Positions 1 through 12,700 of a DNA stretch of 64,000 bases are shown one piece after another. The number at the start of each line of letters is the position of its first letter. Position 1 is the first letter of the stretch. The translations under genes were made by a program, and so were the position numbers. Below the pieces are notes generated by a model that was given only the letters and a program-made list of their open reading frames with translations, made no database searches and was not told where the DNA came from. This DNA comes from Lagopus muta (lineage: Eukaryota > Chordata > Aves > Galliformes > Phasianidae). The DNA is taken from the NCBI RefSeq assembly GCF_023343835.1, contig NC_064437.1, positions 48,151,972 to 48,215,971 on the forward strand, read 5' to 3'.

Positions 1-20
1 AAAACAAAACAAAACAAAAC
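1..20. repeat. (AAAAC)n simple repeat at window edge
   Basis: Four copies of the AAAAC unit run from the first base. The repeat may continue left of the window. It falls in what should be intron 2 of WASHC2, downstream of exon 2 on the minus strand. Confidence 0.8.
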
Positions 21-445
21 AATTACAACACACAGACTGTTTTAACTCCCTATTATTAAGCTATTTTAGAAGCCTTCAAAAGTAAGCCTAATTTATTTAT
101 GGGCAGTTGGGTTCTGTTTTCCAACAGCTTTTCTCTTTCTTTCCTGTTTGCCATTAAAAGGAAAGGTCACATCCCTCCCCAGCCCTCAGCATGTTCTGGT
201 GATTGCTCTATTCAGCACTTTGAGCACTCTCTCACAGGATCAGCTACAGTTTGAACCTGCAAACCTGAATCCGGATCTCTCAAAACATAGGAGGCTGTTA
301 TCCCCTCAGAAGAGACAGATCTCTCTTGCTGAAGTGCAACCTAGAAGTGATGACCATTTTCCGTGCACTTACAATTGAGCAAAAACAATCTAAAGCATCC
401 AAGACTTAAAATGTTTGGTACAAAATCATAGTCATTTGACTCAGA

Positions 446-770
446 AGAGACCTTTAAAAGCCATCTAGTCCAACTCTGCTGCAATGAACAGGGACACCTA
501 CAGCTTCATCAGGTGCTCAGAGCCTCATCCAGCCTGACCTTGGATGTCTACAGGGGTGGAGCGCCCACCACTCTTTGGGCAACCTGTGCCAGTGCCTCAC
601 CACCTTTATAGTAAAAAATATTTTCCTTTTATTCAATCTGAATCTCTCCTCTTTTAGTTTGAAAACATTTCCCCTCGTCCTTTCGCCACAGATCCTGCTA
701 AAGTGTCTGCCCCCTTCTTTCTTACGGCCATTAAGCTGAACAGCAAAGGTAGGCCAGAAGAGAGATCATA
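446..770 (-). mobile_element. CR1 LINE fragment (reverse orientation)
   Basis: The stretch matches the familiar avian CR1 3' region read in reverse: an 'agacctttaaaagccatctag' type start, a 'gggcaacctgtgccagtgcctcaccacc' type core, then a block like 'cctcttttagtttgaaaacatt'. It is diverged, with no intact reading frame, and is truncated at its CR1 5' side near 770. It sits in WASHC2 intron 2. The call rests on recognition of the CR1 consensus; the edges are approximate. Confidence 0.85.
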
Positions 771-999
771 ACACTGCAAATAAATACCAGTAACCCAGAT
801 TTTCAGCACCTCATCCTCTGCCAGCATCTGTCCCACGACAGCATTATGGCTCCAGAGGAGACACACACGGCCTGAGCACAACGCTGATCGAGACAAAGTG
901 CTCGGTAAAAGCTACAGCTGGGAGGGAAGCCTACAAACCCGGCAGGCCGTTACAGCTCTGCGTGCGGTACAGCCGCGCTCCCTGTGCGCGCCTACTTAC

Positions 1000-1164
1000 G
1001 TTCTCTATGAACTGCGTGTTGGATAGCATAAGGAAGTCGTTGAAGACATTGTGAAGGCGGCAGTCGGCGGCTTTCGTCTCACTGATCAGCCCGTCCACCT
1101 GCTTCTTGATCTCGTGGGTCCTGGAGATGGTTTGCTGGGAGAACTCTTGCAGGAAGCGCAGGAG
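1000..1164 (-). CDS. WASHC2C: WASHC2 coding exon 2
   Basis: 55 residues, LLRFLQEF through TQFIEN, nearly identical to mammalian FAM21. The acceptor CAG is at 1165-1167 (minus strand) and the donor GTAAGT begins at 999. Confidence 0.95.
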
Positions 1165-1376
1165 CTGCGTGGGACGGGAAGCGGCGCTCAGGGCGGCTCT
1201 CGGGGCGGCTCCGCGCACCGCGGGCGCTCACGCAGCCGAGACCGCGCAGCGCAGCGTCCGCTCACCCCCGCGTCCGAGGCCAAGGACCAGCTCTGGCTGC
1301 CCTTACGGATCTCCTCCAGCGACCAGGGCCGCTCCCACACGGGCGCCGGCTCCGCCGCATCCTGCGCGCCGTTCAT
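1000..1376 (-). CDS. WASHC2C: WASH complex subunit 2 (FAM21), first two coding exons; gene continues left
   Basis: FAM21 is the large tail-bearing subunit of the WASH complex. That complex activates Arp2/3 on endosomes and is recruited by retromer (VPS35) through repeated motifs in the FAM21 tail. Only the N-terminal 92 residues are here, from the head region that joins the WASH core. Exon 1 (1266-1376) encodes 37 residues with the family motif [18 protein letters not shown]. Exon 2 (1000-1164) encodes 55 residues including [19 protein letters not shown] and [19 protein letters not shown]. The junction is phase 0: donor GGG|GTGAGC, acceptor CACGCAG|CTC. Exon 2 ends GAGAAC|GTAAGT, and the next exon (RVYDEEV in human) is not seen in 1-999, so it lies off the left edge. 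The vertebrate protein is about 1,300 residues, so this is the amino end only. The start Met is the only in-frame one giving the known MN- start. Confidence 0.95.
1266..1376 (-). CDS. WASHC2C: WASHC2 coding exon 1
   Basis: Start codon at 1376-1374. It encodes 37 residues ending ASDAG. The donor GTGAGC begins at 1265. The intron to exon 2 is only 101 bp (1165-1265). Confidence 0.93.
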
Positions 1377-1650
1377 CTGCGGGAGAAGAGCGGTGAAGCG
1401 AGAGAGAGACGGGGCCCAGCCCGACCCCGCCCGCCCGTGCGCTCACCCTGACCGCGGGCCGCCCCGCGCCGCGCTCCCGGCAGTCAGCTGAATGCTGTCA
1501 CGTGATCCGCCTCAAGGCGCTGCGCGGCACGGCCCGCCCCGAAGCCGCCGCCCCGCCCGGCCCAGTTCCGTGCGGCTCTGCGCCACGGCCGGCAGGGGGC
1601 GGGCCGGCGCCGCGGGCGGGAGGAAGGCTGAGTTCAGGGCCGCCTCGAAC
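1377..1650 (-). promoter_or_regulatory. WASHC2 promoter and 5'UTR region
   Basis: GC-rich, TATA-less DNA immediately upstream of the WASHC2 start codon. It contains GTCACGTGAT at 1497-1506, an E-box that matches the CLEAR/TFEB consensus GTCACGTGAC at nine of ten positions. It also holds GC boxes and a CTCF-like stretch at 1586-1604. The transcription start cannot be placed from sequence alone; the E-box lies about 120 bp upstream of the ATG. Confidence 0.6.
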
Positions 1651-4600
1651 CCCCTTGAAGCATCCTGACAGCTCTGCATCTCGTGTGTTCTTCATTACAA
1701 GTGAATTAACAAGAAGGAATATAACAGTAACATCGTGCTCTCCCTGCTGGGAACGAAGTCCTTCATGCAAACAGTCAGTCTAGGGCAGCCCTCGCTAGTA
1801 CTACGTGGAGTTGCTTTATTTGTTGCACTGAACTGCACTCGGTGAGGAAGCAGAGCACTGGCTGATCTCTTAAAATAAGACAAAGCACCACCTCCAGGTT
1901 CCCATACATTGATTTCGATGACTGCATCCAAATACCTGAGGGAGATGGCTGGATTAGGGCCAGAAGAACATCTAAAAGAAAAGCATCACTACATTCTTTT
2001 CAGCGACTTTATAAGCATTACTGAGCTGGGTCAATCCTTCAACCTTATAAGAGATTCAAGAATTTTTATGTGTTGATGATAAAGCAGAAAATCGAAAATA
2101 TTCCATGTGGAAAAATGTTTGTTCGGGCTGGTTTCACAACAGGGTCTTGAGGAAGCCCCACATATGGGATTAATCTAAAGTTATTCTCCAAGGCTTTTAG
2201 TGTTTTGCCATAGTTCCTTCCTCTGCAGTATTCCAAAACTTAGCAGACTTGCCTTTCCTTACTTTCCATATCCACTGAAATACAGAACGGAGCCCAAAAA
2301 GCTCTTGGTGGATCATGCAGGTTTGTGTACCAGCGCATGACAGAATGTGGGGTTTATGTGCTCTATGGGTTGTGATACTGCAGGGTCTTTCCATCAGGCA
2401 GATTCAGTCTGGGGACCCCGTGAGAATTAGTGTCTAGGGAAAGAAAACCAATATGGAATACTCCTTAGGGGCAGTTGTTTATTTGAGACACACAAACAGT
2501 TTTCTGAACAGACAGGGCTACAAAGAGCACAATACAAACCTACTTTCTAGAAGATGCAACCCAAATATTGTTGTCAGGCACCTGAAAAGCATTTTAGTCC
2601 TAAAATCCCTTCTAGAGAAGAATTTAGCTGTATTGATCATAAAGGTTAGAGAGAAGACAGAAACAAGAAAGATCAGTTGTGGTTTTCCTCAGAACTTGAA
2701 AAATAAATATGCAGTGCAGAGGTGTCAATAATCACATTTATCATCAGGGCCTGACCTGCATGCTGAGAAATAGAACATGTCAGAACATAGAACATAGAGC
2801 TGAGCTGCCTGGTACCCACATTTACAGGCATACCTGAGCTCTGTGGCATAACTTTCTACTTATATTTGGCACTAAGATCTGTGCTTGTGCTACTCAGGTT
2901 CCCTAAAGACTTGTGGGGCAGGACAGAGGGCTTCTGAAATCAGTCAAGAGGACGAGCTCTTTCTTGCATGGCCATAAGGAGTAGTTACAGCAGACTGATG
3001 CTCTGTCATTCTGGCAGTCCCGCTGCTCTGCTTTATGCATTTACTGCAGCAAGATGAGCCAGAAATCTTCTAGTGGGCTCTGAAAGACTGCAGTAAAAGT
3101 GTTTAAGGCAGTCAGACCACTAGAAAGTTACTGGAAGTCTTTGTGATTGCAGAGGTGGGCCAGAATACAAGACATGAAGGTTTTCAAGAAAACAATCTGG
3201 CAGCAGTAGCAATGAAAGATTATTTCTCAAGGGTGAAGGCTTGCTTATATATAGACTTAGCATCAGCAATAAGCCTGAAGTGGCAGTTGGATCTGTAATT
3301 TCTCAGCTGAGCTGGGGATAAGTGTTTGAGGTCTGCCTCTTCAATATACTGATGAAATTAGCTGAGGTTATATTGAGCAATGGGGGCTCATCTTGGGTGG
3401 CTTTCTCCTGACTGAAGTCCCTAGCTTCTGTCATGTGGAAACCAAGGCCTTGGGTGGAGTAAAAAAGGGTGGGATAAGTACAACAAACAGTTGGAAGTAT
3501 CCAGACCAAAGAGCACAGTAGGACTCATTTATCCACCAGTTTAAGTGTAGATTATCTTGACCACAAGCACATTCCTTATGTTCACAAAGAAACAACTGCA
3601 AACATTAATATAAAAGCAATTGCAAAGCAAAGGAGGAAATTGTGCATTTACATTCTTGCACAAGCTTACAGCTGGTCTTCAGTGGCATCCACAATAATTT
3701 CCACAGGTTCATGGAACTTGCACAGGACTTCTAGTAACTGTGGAAGGCTAAAGACAAGATGATACAAAGTTGTAAATCATTTAGAGGCTGATGTTGTGTA
3801 TGTGGTATCTATAATCACAGCTTATTATTTCTGTACAAATTCTGCAGAGCTGAGAGTAAACATTTTTGTTTGGAATGGATTGTGACTACTCTTAAAGCAA
3901 GCAATAGGTTACTTTGTCCAAAAAATACCCTCAAAGCAACGTGGACAGCTTTAAGGGAGATAATGCGTATGCTATATTCACTCACTTCTAACCCATATGC
4001 AACTGTCTTTAATACAGAACAATTACAGAACACATCAACAGATTATGAAGAAATATTCTGAACTATACGTGATTATTAGGATCTGATTTTTCAAGCATTC
4101 ATATGAAGCATTTATTCACAGTAGTGTTTGTTCATGAGTAGTTTACAGTTTACACTGGACATATACTTAGTCATGATGTGAAATTCAATATACATTTAGA
4201 TTTAGTTCTCTCTTCTTGATAATTCATGGTAGTGATATACCAAAGCACAAACCTGGGTAAAAATTATGTGATATTTTTTTCTGTTGGTAAAATGTTTTCA
4301 GAAGTACTGCTTTCTTGTTACCTTAAATGTGAAATGTTAACAAAAGCTTGAAAGACACAGCACACAATTAATCTCACAAATGTTTACAAAGTGAAAAATA
4401 AAGGAGAATACCACAGCCAACTTTCCCAATAGCTAACACAAGGTAAATATGTTTTCAATAATTCTAGAACAGGATGCAAACAAAAGAAACAGATGAATTA
4501 CAATAAAAAGATAAACTCCTTTATCATGCTAGGAAAAAGAACAACAAAACCCCAACAGTCAAAACCACAGATCACTCATTGTTCTTCATTTTCTCTGGCA

Positions 4601-7600
4601 CTCCTCATTTTTATGCACATGTTGCATTGTATGGTTTAGTATGGGCATACAGTGAGACATGATGGTCCAAACCCTGCAATTACCAGAACCTGGGAGTGGC
4701 TACTGAAGTCAGGGCTGGAGGATATCTCAGTGTCCTGTGCAGAGTGTAGAAAGGATTGTCTATAGCTGGAAATAAATACAAAATGTGTAGTCAATGGACC
4801 AACACAGGGGTCTGAAGCTCCCAGGGGTACTTCTTCCTCTGCTTTTGATTCATTACTAGTTAATGCATGATGGAACGCACCATTCACATACCAGACAATT
4901 CGTCTTAGGGAATAAAAAATTAGCTGACCTTTCCTTTAAAATGATTAATTATAATCTGTGTTTCAGAAATAAGCAGACTATGATTACCCACCATCACCTG
5001 TAAGACCTCAGCTCCAGGCACTGACTGAAAATGGAATGGATTTTTCTTAGTGCAGTAAGTTGTCATGCAAGTGGGAAAACACAGAAACAGAGCGTATAAC
5101 CTCATTCCAGATGACTAGAAGTCCTAAGGAAGGAAAAAGAAATCCAGAGCGGAAGTGCTAACCCCCTAAAAGAACACTGGCTTGGACCCACATTACTTTG
5201 TTGGCTCACCACAGGAGAACCATGTGGCTTTTGATCCCCAAAGTTCACCTCTGCTGGTAAAATCATGACCATTACTCTGGAGTTCCTTTGCTATGAGGTA
5301 GGATTGGGTAATGTGTTAGGACGGGGGCAATGTGAGCATTAGGATCTACAGTCCTTTGTAGTCAGAATGTACGTTCTCAAACTTGTCACCACTGGCATGC
5401 TTAGGTGAGCTACTAAAGCCAAGCATCAGAATCAGCAAATAAAAAGCTGGTTGCCCCCTTCACTCTTTACCGAAACTTTGAAATACAAAACTAAAAGGAG
5501 CAGTGAAATTACAAAATCACACATCCAATATCAGTTGATATATCAACTTGATAAAGCAACAAGGAGGCAAGAAAGCTGTTGGTTTATGTTCTAGCAAACC
5601 TTTTAACAAGCTTATGCCTGAGAACAAGGAGCGGCTCCACTGGAAACAATGAAACGACCTGTGTGTCTAAAGTCAAGCTGCAAGCTCTTTGTTTGATTCA
5701 AACGCTAAGATCTAATCTGAAGAATGCAGAAGTTTGTGTTACTTAAGCTAAAATCTCCATTCCCACTGTGTACACAATTTATCTTTCTGTATCACTTCTG
5801 TACAAATATTTATTTGCATGGTCTATGTATCTTAGATGTAATCAACAGTGAATGTTGCAAAATCCTTGCTCTCCCATTGATTATCAGCCCACCACAAGGA
5901 CATCTGTCCTCTAGCTGTGCAGGAGCTCTGGAGATTGTTGATGATGGACAGTAAGAACACAGCTTACATTTAAAAAGTAGGAAAAAGCATATTTACTTTT
6001 ATGTAAATTCAGAAGCAGCAAAATTATATGAACTTCATTAGATGAGTAGCTGAAAGGAGCCAGAAGGGAAATAAAGCTGCAGGGTACTTCTAGGGGCATA
6101 CTGAAGAATTCTAAGTCTTGTGCATGCACATTCATACTAGAAATGTTGCTTCTAAAGATATTCAAGGATTGTTAATGGACTTTTTAATTGATGGTGATGG
6201 TGTGCAGTTGCAGTGCATACATCAGTCCTGGCAAACAGAAATAGTACAATAAAACTAGTCTAGCAGATCGTAATATGACATTTCCTTCCAAGAACATAAC
6301 TGAACTCTTGCTTATACTTAGGGTTACTATGGCTTAACAATAATGTATTTGAACTAGCTCATTTAAACCAGTGCAAAAACATTGTTACACATAAAATGAA
6401 TCTCTCCAGCAGTTGAACTGAGTTTACTTAAACAACTATTGCCAAAGTACTCCTTGAACCTGGTGCTAGATTTAAGTGACCATAAAGTTTACTAGACTTA
6501 AAATGGAAGAAAGGGTCTTATATCAGTTTAACTAGGAGGTTTTTAAATGGACTGGAAGTGAAACCAGGGGAGTAAGGCTTTTCTTTCTCTTTCCAGCTCT
6601 GAGTGCACTCGGCAAAAGGCCCAATAACAGTGGGTCACCTTGAGCTGCAAAGCATCGGTGGGCGGTGAAGCAGGACTGGGGGGACAGGACAAAGCTTAAT
6701 GGCATCACCTTTCATTCTGCCACCCTAAATCAGCTCAGTGGAATTTCACGCACATCTCAATTCAGCTCCTGTTAACTGAATCCATTCCACCTTGCTTCCC
6801 ACAGCTGCTAACTGCCTCGTGTCCCCTGCTGAAGATCTGCTCATCCAGCCAGATCACAGTTTGCCCAGGCAAAGACACCTGATATTATGAATGACTGCCA
6901 CTGGTTCACCACAGACTGAATAAATAGTTGCTTCTCAAAATTACTGTGTCATACTGGGCTGCCTACTGGAAAGTCCCAGAAAAGTATTTCTAACTACTAG
7001 AGAAGCAATACCACTAAAGCTGGTCAGGATGAGCTTGTCAGGTATTCCTTTGGGCATCAGTGCTTCTGAGAAAGTGCTTTCTGAGAAATGGAAAGAGACT
7101 GGAGATTTAGCAGCATTCAACTGGGAAACTGATGAAGCTCCCAGTATGAAATCCTTAGCAGTTTTTATACCAGCAAATCCTTAAAATATTTCCTGATTTT
7201 TAGTGGTCTTAGTCAGACCTTCAAGGCAGTTTTGTCTCTCTTCTTCCTATGTGAGAACTAACATGGTATTACAGAAGAAATAATTCTTCCAAAATAAGTG
7301 TATTAAATTCAGCTCAGTGGAGATGTACCCAGATCTAGTCTTCAAGAAGAGAATAGGGAAAGAATTTTCTGAAAGCAAGATCTGCATATCCTGAGACAAG
7401 AGGTACAAAGACAACCAGAGGAACACCACCAGCCTACCTACACCAAGCAGCGTGTCTGGCAGGGCTCCAGCGTGTTGATCAAAAACCCACTAGCAGAAGA
7501 ATAAGGTGTTCTGAATAACAAGTGCCTTGAAAGCAAAACCAGTCTTGCTTTGAGCTGTCTATGAAAAACCACAAAAGGACTGGCATAAAAATCCTTTGTC

Positions 7601-7737
7601 AAGCCCATGGTGACCTGGGGTCAACAAATCCTGAATGTGGTAGGTGAAGGGAAGAGAATAATGCAGAACTGGTGCAAGCCACAGGTTAGTGCACATGGTC
7701 TAAAGTTTCTCTATGCTTTTGTGAGTTATTTGTATCT

Positions 7738-7812
7738 AGTGATCACAGAACCCTTAGAGTTGGAATGGACCTTTGAAGGCCACCTAGTCCAACTTCCCTG
7801 CAGCTGTGATCT
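7738..7812 (-). mobile_element. CR1 3'-end fragment
   Basis: The segment 'agagttggaatggacc' followed by 'ccacctagtccaact' is the reversed CR1 3' end. It is short, diverged and non-coding. Confidence 0.7.
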
Positions 7813-9477
7813 GTGAGAAAATATGAAATCGTTGTTGGTAAATTTTGCCAGATAATTTTTAATGCGACAAAAAAAGACTAAGTGATGTTGTCTTGATCGT
7901 GAAATAAACTGTGCTTGGTTAATCCTCCATGCTTTAGTGATTTTATACATTCTATAGAAATAGGAATTTTACACGAGTTTCAGTGGGCCTGGAAAGAATT
8001 CAGGGATGGAAAGACAATATTATACCAAAAACATACTAGAAAAATACGTGCTTAAGACAGCAACTGTGACCCTTGGGTGTGTATACAGGAAATGTATTAT
8101 TATCTCTTTTCATAATATCTGTGGTCATTTTGACAGCACTGGCAAACTTCCATGCCTCTTTCTCTAATCAGTTATGAAATGAGATGCTGTCAAATTGGAA
8201 AATGTTTAGAAATGGGACACAGGAATGAAAGAATCAGTGCTACCCACCCATAGACTAAAAAAACAGTGTACGCATCTGAAAGAAGTTATATTTGATTTCT
8301 TGTCTGTAAGTACTGACAAAGGGAAGATTCAACGATAACAGACTATTACTTGGAATGCAGGAAGCAAAGGATGAAAAAGGAAAGTTACTGAATTTTGTCA
8401 CTGATGTAGAAAGTTTTTAAACACACTAGAATGACAACAAAAAGAGACAGGTGTGTAGTCTGCAAAATGGAATGCTTATGAGCTTTTCATAAATTAGGTT
8501 TATTTTTTTACTAAGAGATTATCAAAACTGCAGAGACTTCATTTTCAGCATTTTCTTTCAGAAGGTCATGGAATTCTGATGTGATGTACTTCTTTGTTGT
8601 TGTTGTTATTCCTGCTGAGTTCTTTAGAATAACTACATCCAAAACTCAATTAATTATTAGTGGTGCTCAGAAATAGGCAATATGAGGAAGTGAGTGAATG
8701 ATAATTTCTCTTTCCACCACTCCAATGTATTTACAACTCCATGAATTATTTAACCAACTCTTAGAATAAATAAGCCCAAACTGAGCGTATAATACAGACA
8801 GATATTATTGGTTTTACTTGTTCAAACTTTCTGAATGTAATCATATACCCTATTCTGATCTGGTGTTAAATTTCCAGTAGGAAATTTAATACATAATTCA
8901 ATGCATAATTTTTTATTTCTTGCTAACATTTATAATGAAATATTTCTTTTTGAAACATAGGCAGGGCCACAGTTTATTGTTTCCTTCTGAAGAGAGGTTG
9001 CAGGAATATGAGAAAGAGTATTTGATTGGCACTCTGATGTTTCCCACTGCTTGTAAAAGCATTCTGCACTTATAAAAATGGCCACATAACTTATTACAAG
9101 TACGCATGATACAGTCTGCAAAGTCCCACAAGAAAAGCAAGTATTTGGTTTGTGAAATAATACTTCTTCTGGATGAAGTTAAAGAGAAATTTTGTGGTGT
9201 GGTCCTGCTTTGACCAACGTCTGATTGTTAAAAAGTTTAATACCAGAAATCAACAATTTTGGTTATCTTACAGTGCATGCACTAGTATTAAATATGAGTA
9301 TCCAAAGATCTGGCAAGAGATCTCTAAGTTACTCCTGATTTTCTTCTCCAATCATGTTCCAGCCCACTGAAAGAAGAAATTGTCAGCACGAATTTTGCCA
9401 CATCTGCAAATCATTTGGACTAGCCAGTACAGTACTGTCTACAGCTTACATATCAATACTTATATTTTATCAAAAAG

Positions 9478-9495
9478 TTTTTTTTTTTTTTTTTT
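9478..9495 (+). repeat. Poly-T tract (18 bases)
   Basis: Uninterrupted run of 18 T, about 290 bp upstream of MSMB-A exon 1. Confidence 0.8.
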
Positions 9496-9695
9496 AATTT
9501 ATTTATTCATAAAGCTTCCAAGAGAATCTTTGTTCGAGGTTCAGCTCTTTACCCAGGTCAGTGCTCCACAGAACCAAACATTTTCTCGTTGCCAGCTGGC
9601 AAAATTTCAGCAGTTTGTTCAGAAATTTCAACATAAGTGGATTTGAGCTGAACAAGCTATTTTTCTAGACTTAAATTGCTCAATGTAAAGGCATC

Positions 9696-9704
9696 TTAAA
9701 ATAT
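9696..9704 (+). promoter_or_regulatory. Possible weak TATA-like box of MSMB-A
   Basis: TTAAAATAT lies 87 bp upstream of the MSMB-A start codon. It is weaker than the TATATAA boxes of copies B and C. The sequence just after it, tctgctttcag, could instead be a splice acceptor, in which case the true first exon would be further upstream. RNA evidence is needed to choose. Confidence 0.3.
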
Positions 9705-9782
9705 CTGCTTTCAGATTCCACAGAAAGCACTTGCAGAGACCTTCTGGAGATTTGGACCTCTCTGGAAGCTGCACATTACACA

Positions 9783-9785
9783 ATG
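9783..9785 (+). CDS. MSMB: MSMB-A exon 1 (coding part: ATG only)
   Basis: The start codon is the last three bases of the exon and is followed directly by donor GTGAGT. The flanking 5'UTR contains ctggaagc, shared with copy B ahead of its ATG, supporting homology of the two first exons. Confidence 0.8.
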
Positions 9786-12700
9786 GTGAGTAAAAGGCTT
9801 AGACTATTTTTAAAGCAGGGTACAGATCACTGTTTGCTTTGAAACTGAAACAGAGGGATATTTAAAGAATCACCTAATTATGCATTTTTAGGTGTAGGTA
9901 TATTCCCCTAAAAACTGCCTGAAGATGTCAAGAAATACACTGTTAAGAAGATTACTATGATTTTTAGGTTTTTTTGCTTTGTAATTATTTGAGGAAAAAA
10001 CAACAACTGTATGTATATCACTGGGTCTTTGAGCTGTTGTTACATTTTTCTCCAAATTGTCTGTGAAAATATTCACAATTTCATGGACAGTTAGAACGAT
10101 GCTTTCTAAATCTATAGGTGTGAAACACAAGATTCACTTTACAAGGAAAAGTATAGTACTGTGTATTCTGTCTGCTTTTCTCTTTTATCAAGACCTGCCC
10201 TGTTTCAGCTTTCCAAGGCTTCAAATGTGTTTGCAGAATCTGAATCATCAGTTAGATATTGCTAAATAGATAGGCAAGTCCTAGTTTTCTCTAACTTATG
10301 CTTACCTAGTTTCACAAACTACTGACATTAATTACTACCTCTGATGACAATCTATGGTATGAAGTAAATTTTACAGAAGAGGTAGCAGTTTCTGTGACAT
10401 ATGTAGATCTGGAAAAGAAGGGAGAAATTATCGTCTACTTATTTCTCTGCTTAATTTTCCTTAGAGCTCGATGGTACTCATTGGAATAAACTTAGCTGGT
10501 CAAGGTGATTTGTCATTTCATTCCACATCAATTCATCCATCCACTTGCAGAAGACTGTTCTGCAAGATGGTTGGTAGCATTCCCTTTGTAAGAGAGAAAA
10601 TAAGTACAAAAGATTCCTTGAAGTGCCATGCTTTTGAAAGCCCAGAAAAACAGAAGCCGGATATAGAACTAAAAGTCCTTGTCATTAATGTAACTAAAAT
10701 AACATCTCTCAGTTAAATAAATAATGCCATTTCTACCAGTGCTCTCTTACCCTTTTGATCCTCACTGCTCAGTCTGCTTCCTGCTAGCTGTCTGTTACTT
10801 AGCTCATGTATCCTTTGGTCATTCCAGGAAAAGACCAGTTCAGAAGAGATCAAACACCATGCGCTTCCCTTTCTTTCTGTTTGGATTCACTGCTGGGTCC
10901 AGAACTTTGTTCTTTAGAAAGAGAAGCATGCCTGATTTCATTTGACTTGCATTTCTTTGGATAGCAAGATAAGGACAAATGGTGGAGCAAACAAAGGATA
11001 AAACATTCACAGGACCATTCCATAGTCCCTTCACCTTCCTTTCACTACACTGTAAACATCCTTCTGTCCTGTAAGAAAGCAGCACTTCAAGAATTAAAAT
11101 AGCAAGTGTCTTCCAACACAGGAGGTTTCCCTTGTCTCATCATGGTTCAGAACTTTCCATTATTTTTTTACTTTTATGATTGAAGTAACTCAAGGTGGGC
11201 AGCAGAGCTACCTAAAAGCAAAGACTCACACTGATTTTTTTAATCATGCTTTCAAGTAGAAGCAATTTCAGGAATTCTGAACAGTGACTTGGAAAGACCT
11301 TTTCTTATTACAAAATTACTGTGTAAGTCTGCAAGTGCTATCAAGAAAATTGAAGTACATTCCCCACTGCTTCTCAGCTTCCAGCCATTTCTAAACTCTT
11401 GCCTAAATTTATCCATCTCGATTAATTCATCAAATCAATCCTGTGCTCCAATCTCTCTACTCCCATATAAGTGCCTCTACAGAGTTATGCAAGTCTTTCC
11501 AAAGAAGTCCCGGATGTTCAGAAGGTCCCAGCTGACATCTCCAAAAAGCTCTTGCAGCTGTTTAGCTGTTGCCACCAATTAGCATGAAGGATGCACGGTT
11601 CCCTACCCAGATCTGCGTGTGTGGTTTGACATTGTTCAAATGCTGCTAAGTAGAATACAGACTGGTATTCTGCCCTAAGGCACTAATCTATGTCTCTCTT
11701 CTCTATCCAGCCACTTATTAGTAGAATTTAATTAGCTATAAAGTCCTCTTCTACCGCCACATTCAGTGAAATTGCTGTGCTCAAAAGCAAAACAATGGGT
11801 CTGCTACACAGTCCGATTTACAGGAGAAATAGCTACATCTGACTCAAAGGCAATTAAAAAAAGAGATAAGAAGAATCTGACAGGGTTTTGAAGCGTAAAC
11901 CTCTATGGAAGCTTTTTGTGATTTCTGGAGATTGGACTTTGACAGGGAGCGATGCTGCAGCCAAAATTGTCATGTGATTTTGTCTCCTGTCACAAGGAAA
12001 ATCAATGCTGTGAAAGATGTACAGTTCCCTTTTAAAACATATTCGTGTTCATATACGGTTATTCCTAATTCCTGCTTCAGGTTCAGTGACTTAGATTTTT
12101 GGAATAATTATAATCAAAGCGGAATTAAATTTATGATCTGTATCTCTTTTACAGAAAATCCTTCTGGCCTTCCTTCTTGCAATGGGCATCATAGTGACAC
12201 AGGGTGATGCTTTCTGCTTTCATCAATTCTTCAAGCCAGGGGAGGCTGAAAAAGGTAGGAGAGAGGTAGTCATCTCACTCAATAGTATTTTGTTGGCTCA
12301 GTCCTATGAAGAACTGCTGAGAAGTGCTCAAAATATCAAGGAGGTGGGAGATGTCAGAAAGACCTGGACAGGCAGTTCTAGCACCAAGCTTCCAAAGTTA
12401 GGGAAAAACAAAATTTTCCCCTGGACTGAATACAGTTGCAGCAATATTATTGCTATTGGTGGTAGGCTGCTAATGCTGTTCCTGCACATGGAGCTTCTGC
12501 TGGGGGTGAGAGGATTTCTGAATTCAGTCTGGTTGCAGATGGTGGCCTAAGCTGTTTGGTTGCTCACTTTCACCCCAGCTCTGTTACAATGAAATTGTCT
12601 CTAAGAATTAAAGAGGAAACAAGTTCATGCTCTCAAAATAATCCAGGCAATAGCTAGGGGAGCAAGATGAACTGCTTTACAATTATCAGGAACAAACATT

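Larger units (their letters stand above)
970..1640. promoter_or_regulatory. CpG island covering the WASHC2 5' end
   Basis: GC content and CpG density rise sharply between about 970 and 1640 compared with the AT-rich DNA on both sides. The island covers coding exons 1 and 2, the 101-bp intron between them and the upstream promoter, as expected for a broadly expressed gene. GC boxes (GGGGCGGGCC type, near 1597-1606) lie upstream of the start codon. I saw no convincing gene on the opposite strand, so a bidirectional promoter is possible but unsupported. Confidence 0.85.
1660..9690. other. Intergenic region between WASHC2 and the MSMB cluster
   Basis: About 8 kb of AT-rich DNA. Open frames here are short, overlap on both strands and resemble no family I know. 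Contents I can name are a CR1 tail fragment at 7738-7812 and an 18-T tract at 9478-9495. No MSMB-like exon (paired Cys-Cys exon or CYF signal exon) was found in it. Confidence 0.6.

Noticed and set aside
1051-1491. 146-residue plus-strand open frame in the CpG island
   Set aside because: It is the antisense of WASHC2 exons 1 and 2 in GC-rich DNA where stops are rare; no independent family motif.
1498-1770. Overlapping open frames on both strands upstream of WASHC2 that could suggest a divergent gene
   Set aside because: Composition-driven (Pro/Gly/Arg-rich), no splice structure or known domain. A bidirectional promoter remains possible but is not shown.
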